This document shows, piece by piece, positions 1 through 6,061 of a stretch of DNA of 7,922 nt. Positions within the stretch are counted from its first letter, which is position 1; each line of letters starts with the position of its first letter. The stretch covers positions 1 through 7,922 of the forward strand of contig JAAYXC010000129.1 of assembly GCA_012516115.1 (NCBI GenBank), in the 5' to 3' direction. The position numbers and the translations under genes were made by a program. The stretch is from Bacillota bacterium. GTDB lineage: Bacteria > Bacillota > UBA4882 > JAAYXC01. A model generated the notes under the pieces. That model had not been told where the DNA came from and searched no databases. It worked only from the letters and a program-made list of their open reading frames with translations.

Positions 1-502
1 CCCTGATACTTCGCACCTGACCGAAGACGGCCCGGATCCGGCGGGCATACCAGAGCCGGCGCTGGACAAGGAAAAGGCAGCGGCCCCCAAGGAGGAGGTG
101 ACGGGGAGCGCCGTGAATCAATCGCCGGGCGGTGGGGAAGTCTAGACGGAAAGAAGGCCGGGCAATGATGACCGAAAAAGACTGGCCGCGTAGACCGGCA
201 AAACCTCTTCCTTCTACCACCGTGAGGCCTCCGAGGCCGTTCAAGCCGGCGTTTTCGCGGATCCAGTTCGCCGTCTCCGGCGTACAACCGGCCACGACCA
301 CGTTCGTCTCCCCGATGATCTTCGCCGCCACCAGGGCCAAAACGCCCCCTCCATCCCCAAGGACCAATAACCGGTCCCCCTTTTTCAACGCGGCCAGCGC
401 CAGAAGAGATAAAGAACCACGGTCGCCCACGTTTCGACCGTGCCGGGGGAGAAGAGTCGTCAAACGGAGTCTTATACCGGAAATTACCAGTTCATCGACC
501 AT
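1..502 (-). CDS. Partial class I SAM-dependent methyltransferase-like protein (RsmC/YbxB-type fold), motifs degenerate; 3' end beyond window
   Basis: The reading frame opens at ATG 502-500, inside the end of the yabB-like gene (19-base overlap), and stays open to the left edge, giving 167 residues with no stop. A GGAGG lies about 13 bases upstream. The fold resembles the small RsmC-like methyltransferases of clostridia: a beta strand and glycine loop at residues 45-53 (LLVLGDGGG), a helix, an RENAGLNGL segment (82-90), a FSVIIARPSF strand (109-118), and a C-terminal stretch with HLLLGGRCLFLV and a WYARRIRAVFG motif (151-161). However, the acidic residue that normally opens motif I (DLGxGxG) is Val47, the acidic residue after the second strand is missing (VVVAGCT), and the catalytic NPP[YFI] is ARPS (114-117). 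The fold is clear from the overall pattern, but activity is doubtful. It could be a pseudoenzyme that partners the neighbouring methyltransferase. Substrate unknown. Confidence 0.72.
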   Translation of the reverse strand, partial: MVDELVISGIRLRLTTLLPRHGRNVGDRGSLSLLALAALKKGDRLLVLGDGGGVLALVAAKIIGETNVVVAGCTPETANWIRENAGLNGLGGLTVVEGRGFAGLRGQSFSVIIARPSFRLDFPTARRLIHGAPRHLLLGGRCLFLVQRRLWYARRIRAVFGQVRSIR

Positions 503-1275
503 CGTCCGCCGAAAACCTCCTCCATCGCGGGAGTGAAGGTACCGCTCCGGTCGCGGACAAAAAGCGGTGGCGTGACCATCAGACCCGGACGGGCGCCGTG
601 GCAGGCCTCTACCAGAAGGAGACTGGCCGGTGCCTCCGGTCGTGGATGGACCATGGTGAGCCGCTTTGGGGTAAAACGCCAGGTGGTAAGCGTAGCCATG
701 ATCTCCGTCAGCCGGATGGCCCGGTGGACCATGATGAAACGTCCACCATCCCTAACCCAGCGGGCCGCCGCCGCCACCACTTCCCAAAGGGTGCAGGTGA
801 GCTCGTGCCGGGCCACGGCCAAAACCCCCGCCGGGCTCCTGGTCCCCCCTCCGGCCGGGATATGCGGCGGATTGGCCACCACCAAATCGAAGGGCCCCTC
901 CGCCACCGCCTTTTCCTGGCGAAAATCGCCACGGTAAAGCGCGATCCGCCCGGCCAGACCGTTAAGGAGAATGCTCCGCCAGGCCATCTCCACCAGGATC
1001 GGCTGGATCTCCACTCCCACCACCCGCGCCGCTTCCGTGCGGGCGGCCAGAAGGAGCAGCACGGCGCCGTTACCGCTCCCGAGCTCCAAGACCGTTTCGC
1101 CCCGCCGGGGCCGCGCATAGGCGGCCAAAAGGTAGGCGTCCAGGGAAAAACGAAATAGTTTGGGATGTTGGACGATCTTAAGCCCGCCGTCGGGCCCTAA
1201 GGCATCGAGGCGTTCGCCGGGTAAAAGGAGCACCTTGCCGCGGTTTTTTCCCCCTGGGAGCGGCTCTAAGCTCAT
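484..1275 (-). CDS. yabB: tRNA1(Val) (adenine-N6)-methyltransferase-like protein, YabB/TrmN6 family
   Basis: This 263-residue protein belongs to the YabB/TrmN6 branch of class I SAM-dependent methyltransferases; the E. coli member methylates adenine 37 N6 of tRNA1(Val), whereas the substrate of Gram-positive members is less certain. Visible motifs are an N-terminal LDAL...GLKIVQHPKLFRFSLDAYLL segment (about 23-50), the SAM glycine loop ELGSGNG (64-70), the acidic VVGVEI strand (86-91), NPPH (135-138) and ARHE (155-158). The histidine in NPPH is unusual, because the family normally has an aromatic residue there (NPPY/F). I chose ATG 1275 rather than the frame's first ATG at 1386 because residues upstream of it would overlap ricT and are just basic shadow sequence; a GAGGAGG lies further upstream. 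It starts 4 bases after the ricT stop and overlaps the next methyltransferase, so the genes are probably co-translated. This is also its position in the B. subtilis yaaT-yabA-yabB order, with yabA missing. Confidence 0.87.
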   Translation of the reverse strand: MSLEPLPGGKNRGKVLLLPGERLDALGPDGGLKIVQHPKLFRFSLDAYLLAAYARPRRGETVLELGSGNGAVLLLLAARTEAARVVGVEIQPILVEMAWRSILLNGLAGRIALYRGDFRQEKAVAEGPFDLVVANPPHIPAGGGTRSPAGVLAVARHELTCTLWEVVAAAARWVRDGGRFIMVHRAIRLTEIMATLTTWRFTPKRLTMVHPRPEAPASLLLVEACHGARPGLMVTPPLFVRDRSGTFTPAMEEVFGGRWSMNW

Positions 1276-1279
1276 GGCC

Positions 1280-2005
1280 TTATTTCTCTTGTTCCTCCTC
1301 GGGGAAAGAAAGAGTTTCCATCGTATCTTCTTCGTCCGATGCTTCTTCCTGTTCGCCTTTGGCCCGGCGGTAATTCTCGCATTCAAACCGCAGGCAGCAC
1401 ATCAGCCGGCCGCACAGGCCCGAGATCTTAGTGGGATTGAGGGAAAGGTTTTGCTCTTTGGCCATCTTGATCGAAACCGGTTCGAACTCTCCCAGGAAAG
1501 TGGCGCAGCAGAGGGGACGCCCGCAAGGACCGAATCCCCCCAGCATCTTGGCCTCGTCCCGCACCTGGATCTGGCGCAATTCGATCCGGGTGCGGAAAAC
1601 CGCCGCCAGGTCTTTCACCAGTTCCCGGAAATCAACCCGACCTTCGGCGGTAAAATAGAACACGATCTTCGATCGATCGAAGGTATATTCCACATCGACG
1701 AGTTTCATCTCCAGCCCATGGGCGGCGACCTTTTCTTCGAAGATGACCCGGGCGCGCCGCTCTCTTTCCCGGTTCTCCTCCACCTGGGCCAGATCTTCGG
1801 GCGTGGCCACCCGGAGTACTTTCTTTAACGGTGGGGTTATTTCCTCTTCCGGGACCTCCTTGGGCCCCACGATTATTTGTCCGAACTCGAGTCCCCGGGC
1901 CGTCTCCACGATGACTTGCTTCCCGGGTTCGAGTTCCAGCCCATCCGGGTCGAAATAATAGATCTTACCGGCCTGCTTGAAACGCACGCCGACTACTTTC
2001 GGCAT
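1280..2005 (-). CDS. ricT: RicT/YaaT, PSP1-domain iron-sulfur regulatory protein
   Basis: This 241-residue protein carries the PSP1 C-terminal domain. In B. subtilis, RicT (YaaT) joins RicA and RicF in an [4Fe-4S]-containing complex that promotes RNase Y-dependent mRNA processing and is needed for normal sporulation, competence and biofilm formation. The cysteine signature is intact: Cys161, 166 and 167 in GPCGRPLCC, Cys198, 203 and 204 in GLCGRLMCC, and Cys209. The N-terminal part (1-60) has the usual VVGVRFKQAGKIYYFDP start, and residues 107-150 hold the YTFDRSKIVFYFTAEGRVDFRELV core. The last 25 residues are strongly acidic. The ATG shares one base with the holB TGA (TGATG), and GGAAGGGGG lies 7 bases upstream, which suggests translational coupling to holB. 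ricA and ricF are not in the window, as is normal because they lie elsewhere in other genomes. Confidence 0.94.
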   Translation of the reverse strand: MPKVVGVRFKQAGKIYYFDPDGLELEPGKQVIVETARGLEFGQIIVGPKEVPEEEITPPLKKVLRVATPEDLAQVEENRERERRARVIFEEKVAAHGLEMKLVDVEYTFDRSKIVFYFTAEGRVDFRELVKDLAAVFRTRIELRQIQVRDEAKMLGGFGPCGRPLCCATFLGEFEPVSIKMAKEQNLSLNPTKISGLCGRLMCCLRFECENYRRAKGEQEEASDEEDTMETLSFPEEEQEK

Positions 2006-2985
2006 CAGTCAACCCCCTTCCTTCCTCCCCGGCCGAGGCCTTTCCGCTCGTGATAGAAGGCCAAGGCCAGGGTCTCCAGGACCAGGCGCACATTGGCGTT
2101 GGCCCGCAGATAGTCCACGGCCGTGGCGACCGCCTTATGGAGACGCCGGAGGGATACCTCATCGAAACCCTCCAACCCCACCGGCCCTTCCTGGCCACGC
2201 ACGCGGGCGATGAGACTCTGACCCAGGAGTTTCTCCAATTGGCATAGTCTCTCCCGGAGAATCTCCCGATCGCCGCGGGAAAAGTTATCTATTCCCTGAA
2301 AGACGGCCAGGAGGTCATCGGTCAAAAAAAGACGAAGCCAAGACCTTTCCTCGTCTTCTTTATATTCCGCCGCGAGAAGCGCGAAGGCCTTCCCCGGTAA
2401 CCCCTCCGCTTCCACGGCCACCGCGGTTGCCCTTTCCGCCTCCACTCCTCTCGCCATCAGTGCCTCGGCCAGGGTTCCCGCGCTTAAAGGTTGCATGGTA
2501 AAGATTTGAAAACGCGAAAGGACGGTAGGAAGAAGGTAGGCCCCGGCCAAGGCCCAGCCGATAAAGACCACGTTTCGTGGTGGCTCTTCCAAAGTCAAGA
2601 GGAAAGAGTTGGCCGCCGCTTCGGTCATCTTTTCCAGCTCGGCCAGGAGGAAGACCCTTTTTTTGGCCAGAAGAGGTTTATAGGCTACCTGACTGCGGAG
2701 GGAGCGTATCTGTTCGATGCGGAGGGTGCCCGCCTCCGCGGATAAACAAACGAGGTCCGGATGGGTCCCGGCCTGGAGGAGACGGCAAGAACGGCAAGCA
2801 TCGCATGGTTCTCCCTCCTTTACCTCCTCGCAGAGCAGGGCCTGGGCCAGGATGGTGGCCAGCGTCCGGCGTCCTATCCCCTCCGGACCCAGGAAAAGAT
2901 AGGCATGACCAATGCGGCCTTCTCTCACCATCTTCCGGAGATCGGCGAGCAGACCTTCTTGTCCGATGAAAGCGGAAAATCGCAA
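2005..2985 (-). CDS. holB: DNA polymerase III delta' subunit
   Basis: This 326-residue protein is the clamp-loader delta' subunit, which with delta and tau/gamma loads the beta sliding clamp onto primed DNA. The AAA+ core is recognisable: FIGQEG (6-11), HAYLFLGPEGIG (27-38), a zinc-binding knuckle with Cys52, 61, 64 and 67 followed by HPDL (75-78), and the KMTEAAANSFLLTLEEPP segment (119-136). The P-loop is degenerate: the usual GK[ST] is GRR (38-40), and the acidic Walker B pair is reduced to LAELEKM (114-120). The SRC motif is SRF (157-159), keeping the arginine finger Arg158. ATP binding is therefore unlikely, as is known for E. coli delta'. The start is TTG at 2985 with AAGGGG 7 bases upstream; the gene begins 18 bases after darA. 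Its place between darA and ricT matches the B. subtilis order. Confidence 0.94.
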   Translation of the reverse strand: MRFSAFIGQEGLLADLRKMVREGRIGHAYLFLGPEGIGRRTLATILAQALLCEEVKEGEPCDACRSCRLLQAGTHPDLVCLSAEAGTLRIEQIRSLRSQVAYKPLLAKKRVFLLAELEKMTEAAANSFLLTLEEPPRNVVFIGWALAGAYLLPTVLSRFQIFTMQPLSAGTLAEALMARGVEAERATAVAVEAEGLPGKAFALLAAEYKEDEERSWLRLFLTDDLLAVFQGIDNFSRGDREILRERLCQLEKLLGQSLIARVRGQEGPVGLEGFDEVSLRRLHKAVATAVDYLRANANVRLVLETLALAFYHERKGLGRGGRKGVD

Positions 2986-3003
2986 TTTCGTGCCCCTTTG
3001 TCT

Positions 3004-3333
3004 TTAAATTTTCGCGAAGCCCTCCACGTCAAGGACGAAGATGGTTGCCCCCCCTACGGATACTTCCACCGGGTTCGGAAGGTAACTCCCGATGGAGCCT
3101 TCGAGGCCGGACATGGGGGTGACCAATTGTTTTCGCGACTGGCAGGTGGCCTTGATGACCTCCACCACCCGTTCTACGCGTTCCGTCTCCACCCCGATCA
3201 AAAGCGTGGTATTACCTTGGCGGAGAAAGCCCCCGGTGCTGGCAAGTTTGGTCGCGCCGCAGCCTTCTTCCGCCAAACGGGTCAATAAACGCTTAACGTC
3301 CTGGTCCTGGCCCACGGCAATGATCAATTTCAT
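3004..3333 (-). CDS. darA: Cyclic di-AMP receptor DarA (PII-like, YaaQ/DUF970 family)
   Basis: This 109-residue protein matches the DarA (PstA, YaaQ) family of homotrimeric PII-like proteins that bind cyclic di-AMP in the cytoplasm; the downstream target is not established. The protein begins MKLIIAVGQDQD and carries the family signature around residues 28-48 (TKLASTGGFLRQGNTTLLIGV), followed by the flexible central loop and a C-terminal EVSVGGATIFVLDVEGF strand (90-106). Length and both ends fit the family, so it looks complete. GGAGGT lies 8 bases before the ATG. It begins 19 bases after the decarboxylase and ends 18 bases before holB. The tmk gene that usually precedes it and the yaaR gene that often follows it are both absent. 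No cyclic di-AMP synthase or phosphodiesterase gene is in the window. Confidence 0.95.
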   Translation of the reverse strand: MKLIIAVGQDQDVKRLLTRLAEEGCGATKLASTGGFLRQGNTTLLIGVETERVERVVEVIKATCQSRKQLVTPMSGLEGSIGSYLPNPVEVSVGGATIFVLDVEGFAKI

Positions 3334-3352
3334 TCTCTTCGACCTCCGGTTC

Positions 3353-4729
3353 TTAAATAGCCACCACGGCCACCCGACCGGCCGCATCGAGCCCGCTGAT
3401 GTGCCCCCCTGCCCGATAAAAAGCCAAAAGATAAGTATAGGAGGCTTGGTCGATGATCTCCCCCGGCCAGACCAAGGGGATGCCGGGTGGATAGGGAGAT
3501 AGGGGTTCGGCCGCCACCAAACCCTCGGCCTCGGCCAACGGTACGCGCCGGCGTGGCCCGAGTGCGGCCTCCCGGGGCCAGAGAACGCGTTCCGGCCAAC
3601 GGCGTGGCCAAACAGGCGGGGAAGAACCGCCTTGGACCGCCAAGGGAACCAAATCCGCCAGAGCCTTGCACAAGCGGGCGATTTCTTCCTCGGTATGAAA
3701 AGGCGTGAGGAGGAAAACCGACCAGTCCGGGCCCACGGCCTCCGCCTGGAGACCATAGTCCTCCAGAAGCTTCCGGGCCAAGGTCGCGCCACCCGCCGGC
3801 ACGGCCACGGTAAGCTTGGCCGGGTCCAACGCGGCGGAGAAGGGCAGACCTTCTTCGGTCAAGACGCGCCATCCCAATGCCCGCAACCGTCGGCGCAGGA
3901 GGGCCATACGCTCCGCGTGACGGGTCCAAGCTTCCCGGCCCTGCGGCACCGCCCAGCGCCGGGCCAAATCCAACGAGGCAAGAAGCGGATAAGAAGGGCT
4001 GGTGGTTCCCAGCCGTTCCAACCAGGTTAGGTAGGGTTCTTCTTCTACTCCCCGCCGGAGATGGAGCATCCCCGTCTGGGTAAGCGAACCGAGGGTTTTA
4101 TGGCTGCCGTGAACCCAGGCCCGGGCTCCGGCGACACCGGCGCCGGCGTAGTTCTCCAGCAGGGCCAGATGGGTACCGTGGGCTTCATCCACAAGAAATA
4201 CCCCTTCTGGCTCCCCGATGGATTTCAGATCCTGGACTATCCCCTGGTAAGTGGGATTCGTTACCAAGATCAGATCTTTTCGGCAAAAGACCTTTTTTAA
4301 CTCCGAAAGGGCCACGCCCATGGGGAACTCCCAGCCGTCTGCAAAAAGGGGGGGGAGGAAGACCGGTCGCAAATCCCCCAAGATGCAAGCGTGAACTACC
4401 GCCCGATGGCAATCCCGGCCGATGAAGATGGTTCCACCCGGCGGAGCGCTACCGAGGACCATCGCCAAGACCCCGATACTCGCGCCGTTGGTGAGAAAAA
4501 AACTCCGACCGGCCCCAAAGGCCTCGGCGGCCAGGCGTTCCGCTTCGGTGACCACGGAAGGGAGGTAAGGTCCGGTGGGACCGAGGAAAAGCTCGGTGAG
4601 ATCCAGGGTCCAAAGGGAGGAAAGGGGGTAGGCCCGTCCTCCGGTATGTCCCGGAGTATGGAAACCAACGGGAGATTTATCCACATAAGCGCAAAGCGCT
4701 TCATAAAGCGGCGCCGCCAAAGAGGTCAT
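3353..4729 (-). CDS. PLP-dependent Orn/Lys/Arg decarboxylase family protein (YaaO-like)
   Basis: This 458-residue protein is a fold-type I PLP enzyme of the short Orn/Lys/Arg decarboxylase group, related to B. subtilis YaaO and SpeA. It would decarboxylate a basic amino acid in the cytoplasm and so feed polyamine synthesis; which amino acid cannot be told from the sequence. The N-terminus has the family's GFHTPGHTGG (22-31), followed by LTNGAS (79-84), the PLP-contacting DEAHG (181-185) and the Schiff-base lysine in GSHKT (Lys211). NPTYQGI (158-164) is another family signature. The C-terminal decarboxylase domain (about 360-458) includes PLSPYPPGIPLVWPGE, which is typical of the family. AAGGAG lies 7-8 bases before the ATG. 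The 156-base gap upstream contains hairpins that may control it. In most relatives tmk comes next; here darA does. The N-terminal GHTGG has Thr where many homologues have Lys. Confidence 0.92.
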   Translation of the reverse strand: MTSLAAPLYEALCAYVDKSPVGFHTPGHTGGRAYPLSSLWTLDLTELFLGPTGPYLPSVVTEAERLAAEAFGAGRSFFLTNGASIGVLAMVLGSAPPGGTIFIGRDCHRAVVHACILGDLRPVFLPPLFADGWEFPMGVALSELKKVFCRKDLILVTNPTYQGIVQDLKSIGEPEGVFLVDEAHGTHLALLENYAGAGVAGARAWVHGSHKTLGSLTQTGMLHLRRGVEEEPYLTWLERLGTTSPSYPLLASLDLARRWAVPQGREAWTRHAERMALLRRRLRALGWRVLTEEGLPFSAALDPAKLTVAVPAGGATLARKLLEDYGLQAEAVGPDWSVFLLTPFHTEEEIARLCKALADLVPLAVQGGSSPPVWPRRWPERVLWPREAALGPRRRVPLAEAEGLVAAEPLSPYPPGIPLVWPGEIIDQASYTYLLAFYRAGGHISGLDAAGRVAVVAI

Positions 4730-4885
4730 CGTTCTTCTCCTTGCTTTTTCGCCGAAGTTCTCGGCGGCCGGGGGCCGGCCGAGAGCTGGGAGGATGGTTT
4801 CTGCTTTATTTCGACATACGCGTGCGCCGATCCTCTCCCGGCCGCAAAGGGTCTTGGGGACGGTTATCCGGAAAGAACAAGGTGA
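4730..4885 (-). promoter_or_regulatory. Gap between bofA and the decarboxylase with two mutually exclusive hairpins
   Basis: This is the longest gap between the minus-strand genes. Just upstream of the decarboxylase ribosome-binding site, two GC-rich hairpins share sequence. One spans 4760-4783 (stem CTCGGC/GCCGAG plus an inner GGC/GCC). The other spans 4750-4766 (stem CGCCGA/TCGGCG). Both use the bases around 4760-4766, so only one can form at a time. Neither is followed by a T-run in the direction of transcription, so they are not plain terminators. I found no convincing promoter in the gap. A role in translational or transcriptional control of the decarboxylase is inference. Confidence 0.3.
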
Positions 4886-5161
4886 TCAGGGAAGAAGCCA
4901 AAACTTAAGGAGAAAAAGGAGGAGGATGCCCGGGATATGAAGGAAACCGGCCACCAGGGCGGTATAAGGGTTGAGCGCCAGGGTGGCGCCGAAGTGGCGG
5001 CCGATAGCGTTGGCCGTCCAGAGGAGGCCCATTCCTAAAAAGAAATGGTAGAGAAAATCGAAAATTACCCGCAACGGCCCGGCCAAGAGCCGCGTCGAGG
5101 CATAAAGGAAAAGAAGGAGGAAAAAGTAGGCCAGGACCGTCTCGAACGGCAACCTCCTCAC
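4886..5161 (-). CDS. bofA: BofA family protein, inhibitor of pro-sigma-K processing
   Basis: This 91-residue membrane protein matches the BofA family. In B. subtilis BofA holds the intramembrane protease SpoIVFB inactive, together with SpoIVFA, in the outer forespore membrane until the checkpoint signal arrives, so it times sigma-K activation late in sporulation. Three hydrophobic segments are visible: about residues 5-26, 29-50 and 66-90. The C-terminal NPYTALVAGFLHIPGILLLFLLKF (from residue 64) is the family signature, including the NPxTAL start and the (H/G)xPG turn. The start is GTG 5161; the frame is closed by a TAA 60 bases upstream with no other plausible start, and there is no strong ribosome-binding site, so expression may depend on the preceding gene. 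It follows the yaaL-like gene, exactly as in B. subtilis. Confidence 0.87.
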   Translation of the reverse strand: MRRLPFETVLAYFFLLLFLYASTRLLAGPLRVIFDFLYHFFLGMGLLWTANAIGRHFGATLALNPYTALVAGFLHIPGILLLFLLKFWLLP

Positions 5162-5212
5162 CCGATGCCAGCAAAGATGGGACTTGGAACTCCGTTACTT
5201 TGATTTTATGCA

Positions 5213-5242
5213 CCCTCTCCGGTCGAAAGACCGTGCCCTCTC
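5213..5242. repeat. Short hairpin flanked by 7-base direct repeats
   Basis: Between the yaaL-like gene and bofA, a perfect 5-bp hairpin CGGTC-GAAA-GACCG (5220-5233) is bracketed by two copies of CCCTCTC (5213-5219 and 5236-5242). No T-run follows on either strand. It may be an mRNA-stability or processing structure, or chance. Confidence 0.3.
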
Positions 5243-5244
5243 GG

Positions 5245-5511
5245 TTATTGAAGGAGGGAGGAGAGTTCTTTGGTCTTGGCCAGGCGCAGGAGATACATGT
5301 ACTTCCGCTCCGCCGCCTCGATGGAATAGATCGCCTGGTCGACGAGGTCGGGTTCGCTTACGCATTCAAAAAAGCGCTGCGCGGTCAGCCATTCCTCCCG
5401 GGCCGCGGCTATGGCGGTGGCGAGATCCGGAAGCTGACTTTTGTTTTTTTCCCGGCCGAGCAACCATCCGCGGAGGAGCTGGAGACGTTCATGCCATGCG
5501 TTTTTTTCCAT
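5245..5511 (-). CDS. YaaL-like protein, DUF2508 family
   Basis: This 88-residue protein matches DUF2508, represented by B. subtilis YaaL, whose function is unknown. The family pattern is clear in the second half: AREEWLTAQRFFECVSEPDLVDQAIYSIEAAERKYMYLLRLAK (about 38-80), with the characteristic EW, DLVDQAI and AAExxYMYL positions. It is predicted to be a soluble, largely helical cytoplasmic protein with no signal peptide. The ATG at 5511 is preceded by GGGGGGA about 7 bases away. It is the first minus-strand gene of the block and lies next to bofA, as in Bacillus, but recR, which normally comes just before it, is missing. A TATAAT hexamer lies at 5532-5527, too close to the start codon for a normal leader. 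Confidence 0.88.
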   Translation of the reverse strand: MEKNAWHERLQLLRGWLLGREKNKSQLPDLATAIAAAREEWLTAQRFFECVSEPDLVDQAIYSIEAAERKYMYLLRLAKTKELSSLLQ

Positions 5512-5526
5512 TAATTATCCCCCCCG

Positions 5527-5532
5527 ATTATA
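5527..5532 (-). promoter_or_regulatory. Possible -10 box of the yaaL-bofA operon
   Basis: A perfect TATAAT on the minus strand lies 16 bases before the yaaL-like ATG. No recognisable -35 hexamer sits 16-18 bases upstream, and a start site here would leave a leader of only about 9 bases that begins inside the ribosome-binding site. This is a weak call. Confidence 0.25.
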
Positions 5533-5848
5533 TGGCAAAATAGCTTGCAGGTTTTTTGGCGTTTTAGTTAGGCCTTGGCCTCGGTATGAGTATGACCACT
5601 AAGCGAGGATTTGATACGTAAGAGGCTTTTATGCCATTTTTTGTTATATCCCTTCTAAACCCCTTCCAAGTCGGTCAATATCCACCCAACTGTTGTTCGA
5701 AAACCGGTCGCTTACGTACCTGCGGACAGCATTATAAAAAATTTTTTCGGCAAGGAGGATTTCTGTCGGCCACTGCGAATTTACTTATTAAGAAGCTGAA
5801 AAGGTTTCCGGCAAGGATTACGGAAACGTTTAAAAAAGGAGGGATAAA
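5533..5848. other. Gene-free stretch, first part of the long leader of the binding-protein gene
   Basis: I see no protein gene here. The stretch holds several possible plus-strand hairpins: 5579-5608 (CCTCG/CGAGG), 5707-5727 (GTCGC/GCGGAC with one bulged G) and 5804-5827 (GTTTCCG/CGGAAAC, 7 bp with a 10-base loop). A perfect 12-base A6T6 palindrome at 5736-5747 is likely to be intrinsically bent. A TATAAA at 5733-5738 could be a plus-strand -10 box but lacks a good -35. An ORF at 5631-5876 has no recognisable family features. Confidence 0.4.
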
Positions 5849-5902
5849 GTGCGAAGGCACGTCCGGCAGCAGTTAGAAGGCTCTGATAGGGCCGGTAAAT
5901 AG
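5849..5902 (+). CDS. Possible 17-codon leader peptide upstream of the sugar-binding protein
   Basis: A GTG at 5849 follows a strong ribosome-binding site, AGGAGGG, at a spacing of 5 bases. This gives MRRHVRQQLEGSDRAGK and a TAG at 5900-5902. The site, AAAAGGAGGGA, is nearly the same as the one before the sugar-binding-protein gene. The ORF's first codons form a small hairpin (GTGC-GAAG-GCAC, 5849-5860), and its body overlaps the hairpin at 5863-5895 that begins the structured element, so translation would change the RNA fold. No run of codons suggests amino-acid attenuation. The ORF may be fortuitous. Confidence 0.25.
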   Translation: MRRHVRQQLEGSDRAGK

Positions 5903-5934
5903 GCCATCATCGAGCGACCAGGCAAAAGGCGAAA

Positions 5935-5985
5935 GGGCGTCAGCGAAAGGCAGTACCGATAAGGAACACCCAGGTAGAGTGCGGT
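5935..5985 (+). repeat. Inverted repeat, left copy (51 bases)
   Basis: This block aligns without gaps to the reverse complement of 7410-7460, with 38 of 51 bases identical. The identities cluster in CGAAAGGCAGTACCG (15 of 15), AGAGTGCGGT (10 of 10) and GGGCG (5 of 5), while the spacers between differ. That pattern suggests conserved function rather than a recent duplication. Confidence 0.85.
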
Positions 5986-6024
5986 CTCTGAGGTCATCTC
6001 TCTCCGCGATTCCGGTGTCTTTTT
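5963..6024 (+). terminator. Terminator-like end of copy A, before the sugar-binding-protein gene
   Basis: ACACC (5966-5970) can pair with GGTGT (6014-6018), enclosing a GCGG/CCGC helix (5981-5984 with 6004-6007). The outer helix is followed directly by CTTTTT (6019-6024). The stem is interrupted and not strong, so this may be a conditional terminator rather than a constitutive one. Confidence 0.35.
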
Positions 6025-6041
6025 AATTTAAATCGTTTCGT

Positions 6042-6061
6042 GTGGACTTGGATGGCTCCAC
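6042..6061 (+). promoter_or_regulatory. Hairpin just upstream of the ribosome-binding site
   Basis: GTGGA (6042-6046) pairs with TCCAC (6057-6061); an alternative smaller hairpin TGGA-TGGC-TCCA uses 6049-6060. It lies about 8 bases before the AGGAGGG that serves the next gene. It could be an RNA structure that affects translation, or an operator half-site pair for a sugar-responsive repressor. Confidence 0.3.

Larger units (their letters stand above)
5863..6024 (+). ncRNA. Structured RNA element, copy A (candidate regulatory leader or small RNA)
   Basis: This region reads toward the sugar-binding-protein gene. It begins with a hairpin (CCGGC/GCCGG, 5863-5895). Next comes a 39-base linker, then the 51-base block (5935-5985) shared with copy B. 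The block contains a short stem G(U)C/GGC around AGCGAAA (5939-5951) and a hairpin AGAG-TGCGGT-CTCT (5976-5989). The ACCG at 5955-5958 can pair with CGGT at 5982-5985. The element ends with GCGG/CCGC pairing, an ACACC/GGTGT pairing and a T5 tract at 6020-6024. The ACACCC at 5966-5971 can also pair imperfectly with GGGCGT at 5935-5940, which would compete with the terminator-side pairing. The ligand or role is unknown, and I recognise no described riboswitch class. Confidence 0.5.

Noticed and set aside
132..1158. Plus-strand ORFs covering 132-536, 440-937 and 598-1158
   Set aside because: They are the antisense of the two methyltransferase genes in GC-rich DNA. The translations are rich in Pro, Arg and Ser and match no family.
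3330..3929. Long minus-strand frames over the decarboxylase (3330-3929 and the upstream part of 3004-3792)
   Set aside because: These are alternative frames of the decarboxylase. The real DarA start is ATG 3333, with a good ribosome-binding site; the sequence upstream of it is shadow.
5615..5718. 8-base inverted repeat TACGTAAG (5615-5622) and CTTACGTA (5711-5718)
   Set aside because: The length is within what chance gives in a 550-base gap, and no nearby feature gives it a meaning.
5631..5876. 81-codon plus-strand ORF in the leader region
   Set aside because: AAGAGG precedes the ATG, but the product is cysteine- and lysine-rich with no recognisable fold, and the frame runs through the hairpins and a second ribosome-binding site. 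RNA structure explains the stretch better.
5849..6024. Group II intron 5' end (GTGCG at 5849)
   Set aside because: Only the first five bases fit. There is no domain V-like GAAA hairpin at the expected place and no reverse transcriptase gene.
5863..6024. Known riboswitch or T-box
   Set aside because: I compared by eye with the core motifs of the SAM-I, cobalamin, lysine, glycine, purine, c-di-GMP-I, c-di-AMP, fluoride, glutamine and T-box classes. None fits. This is from memory and an Rfam search would be decisive.
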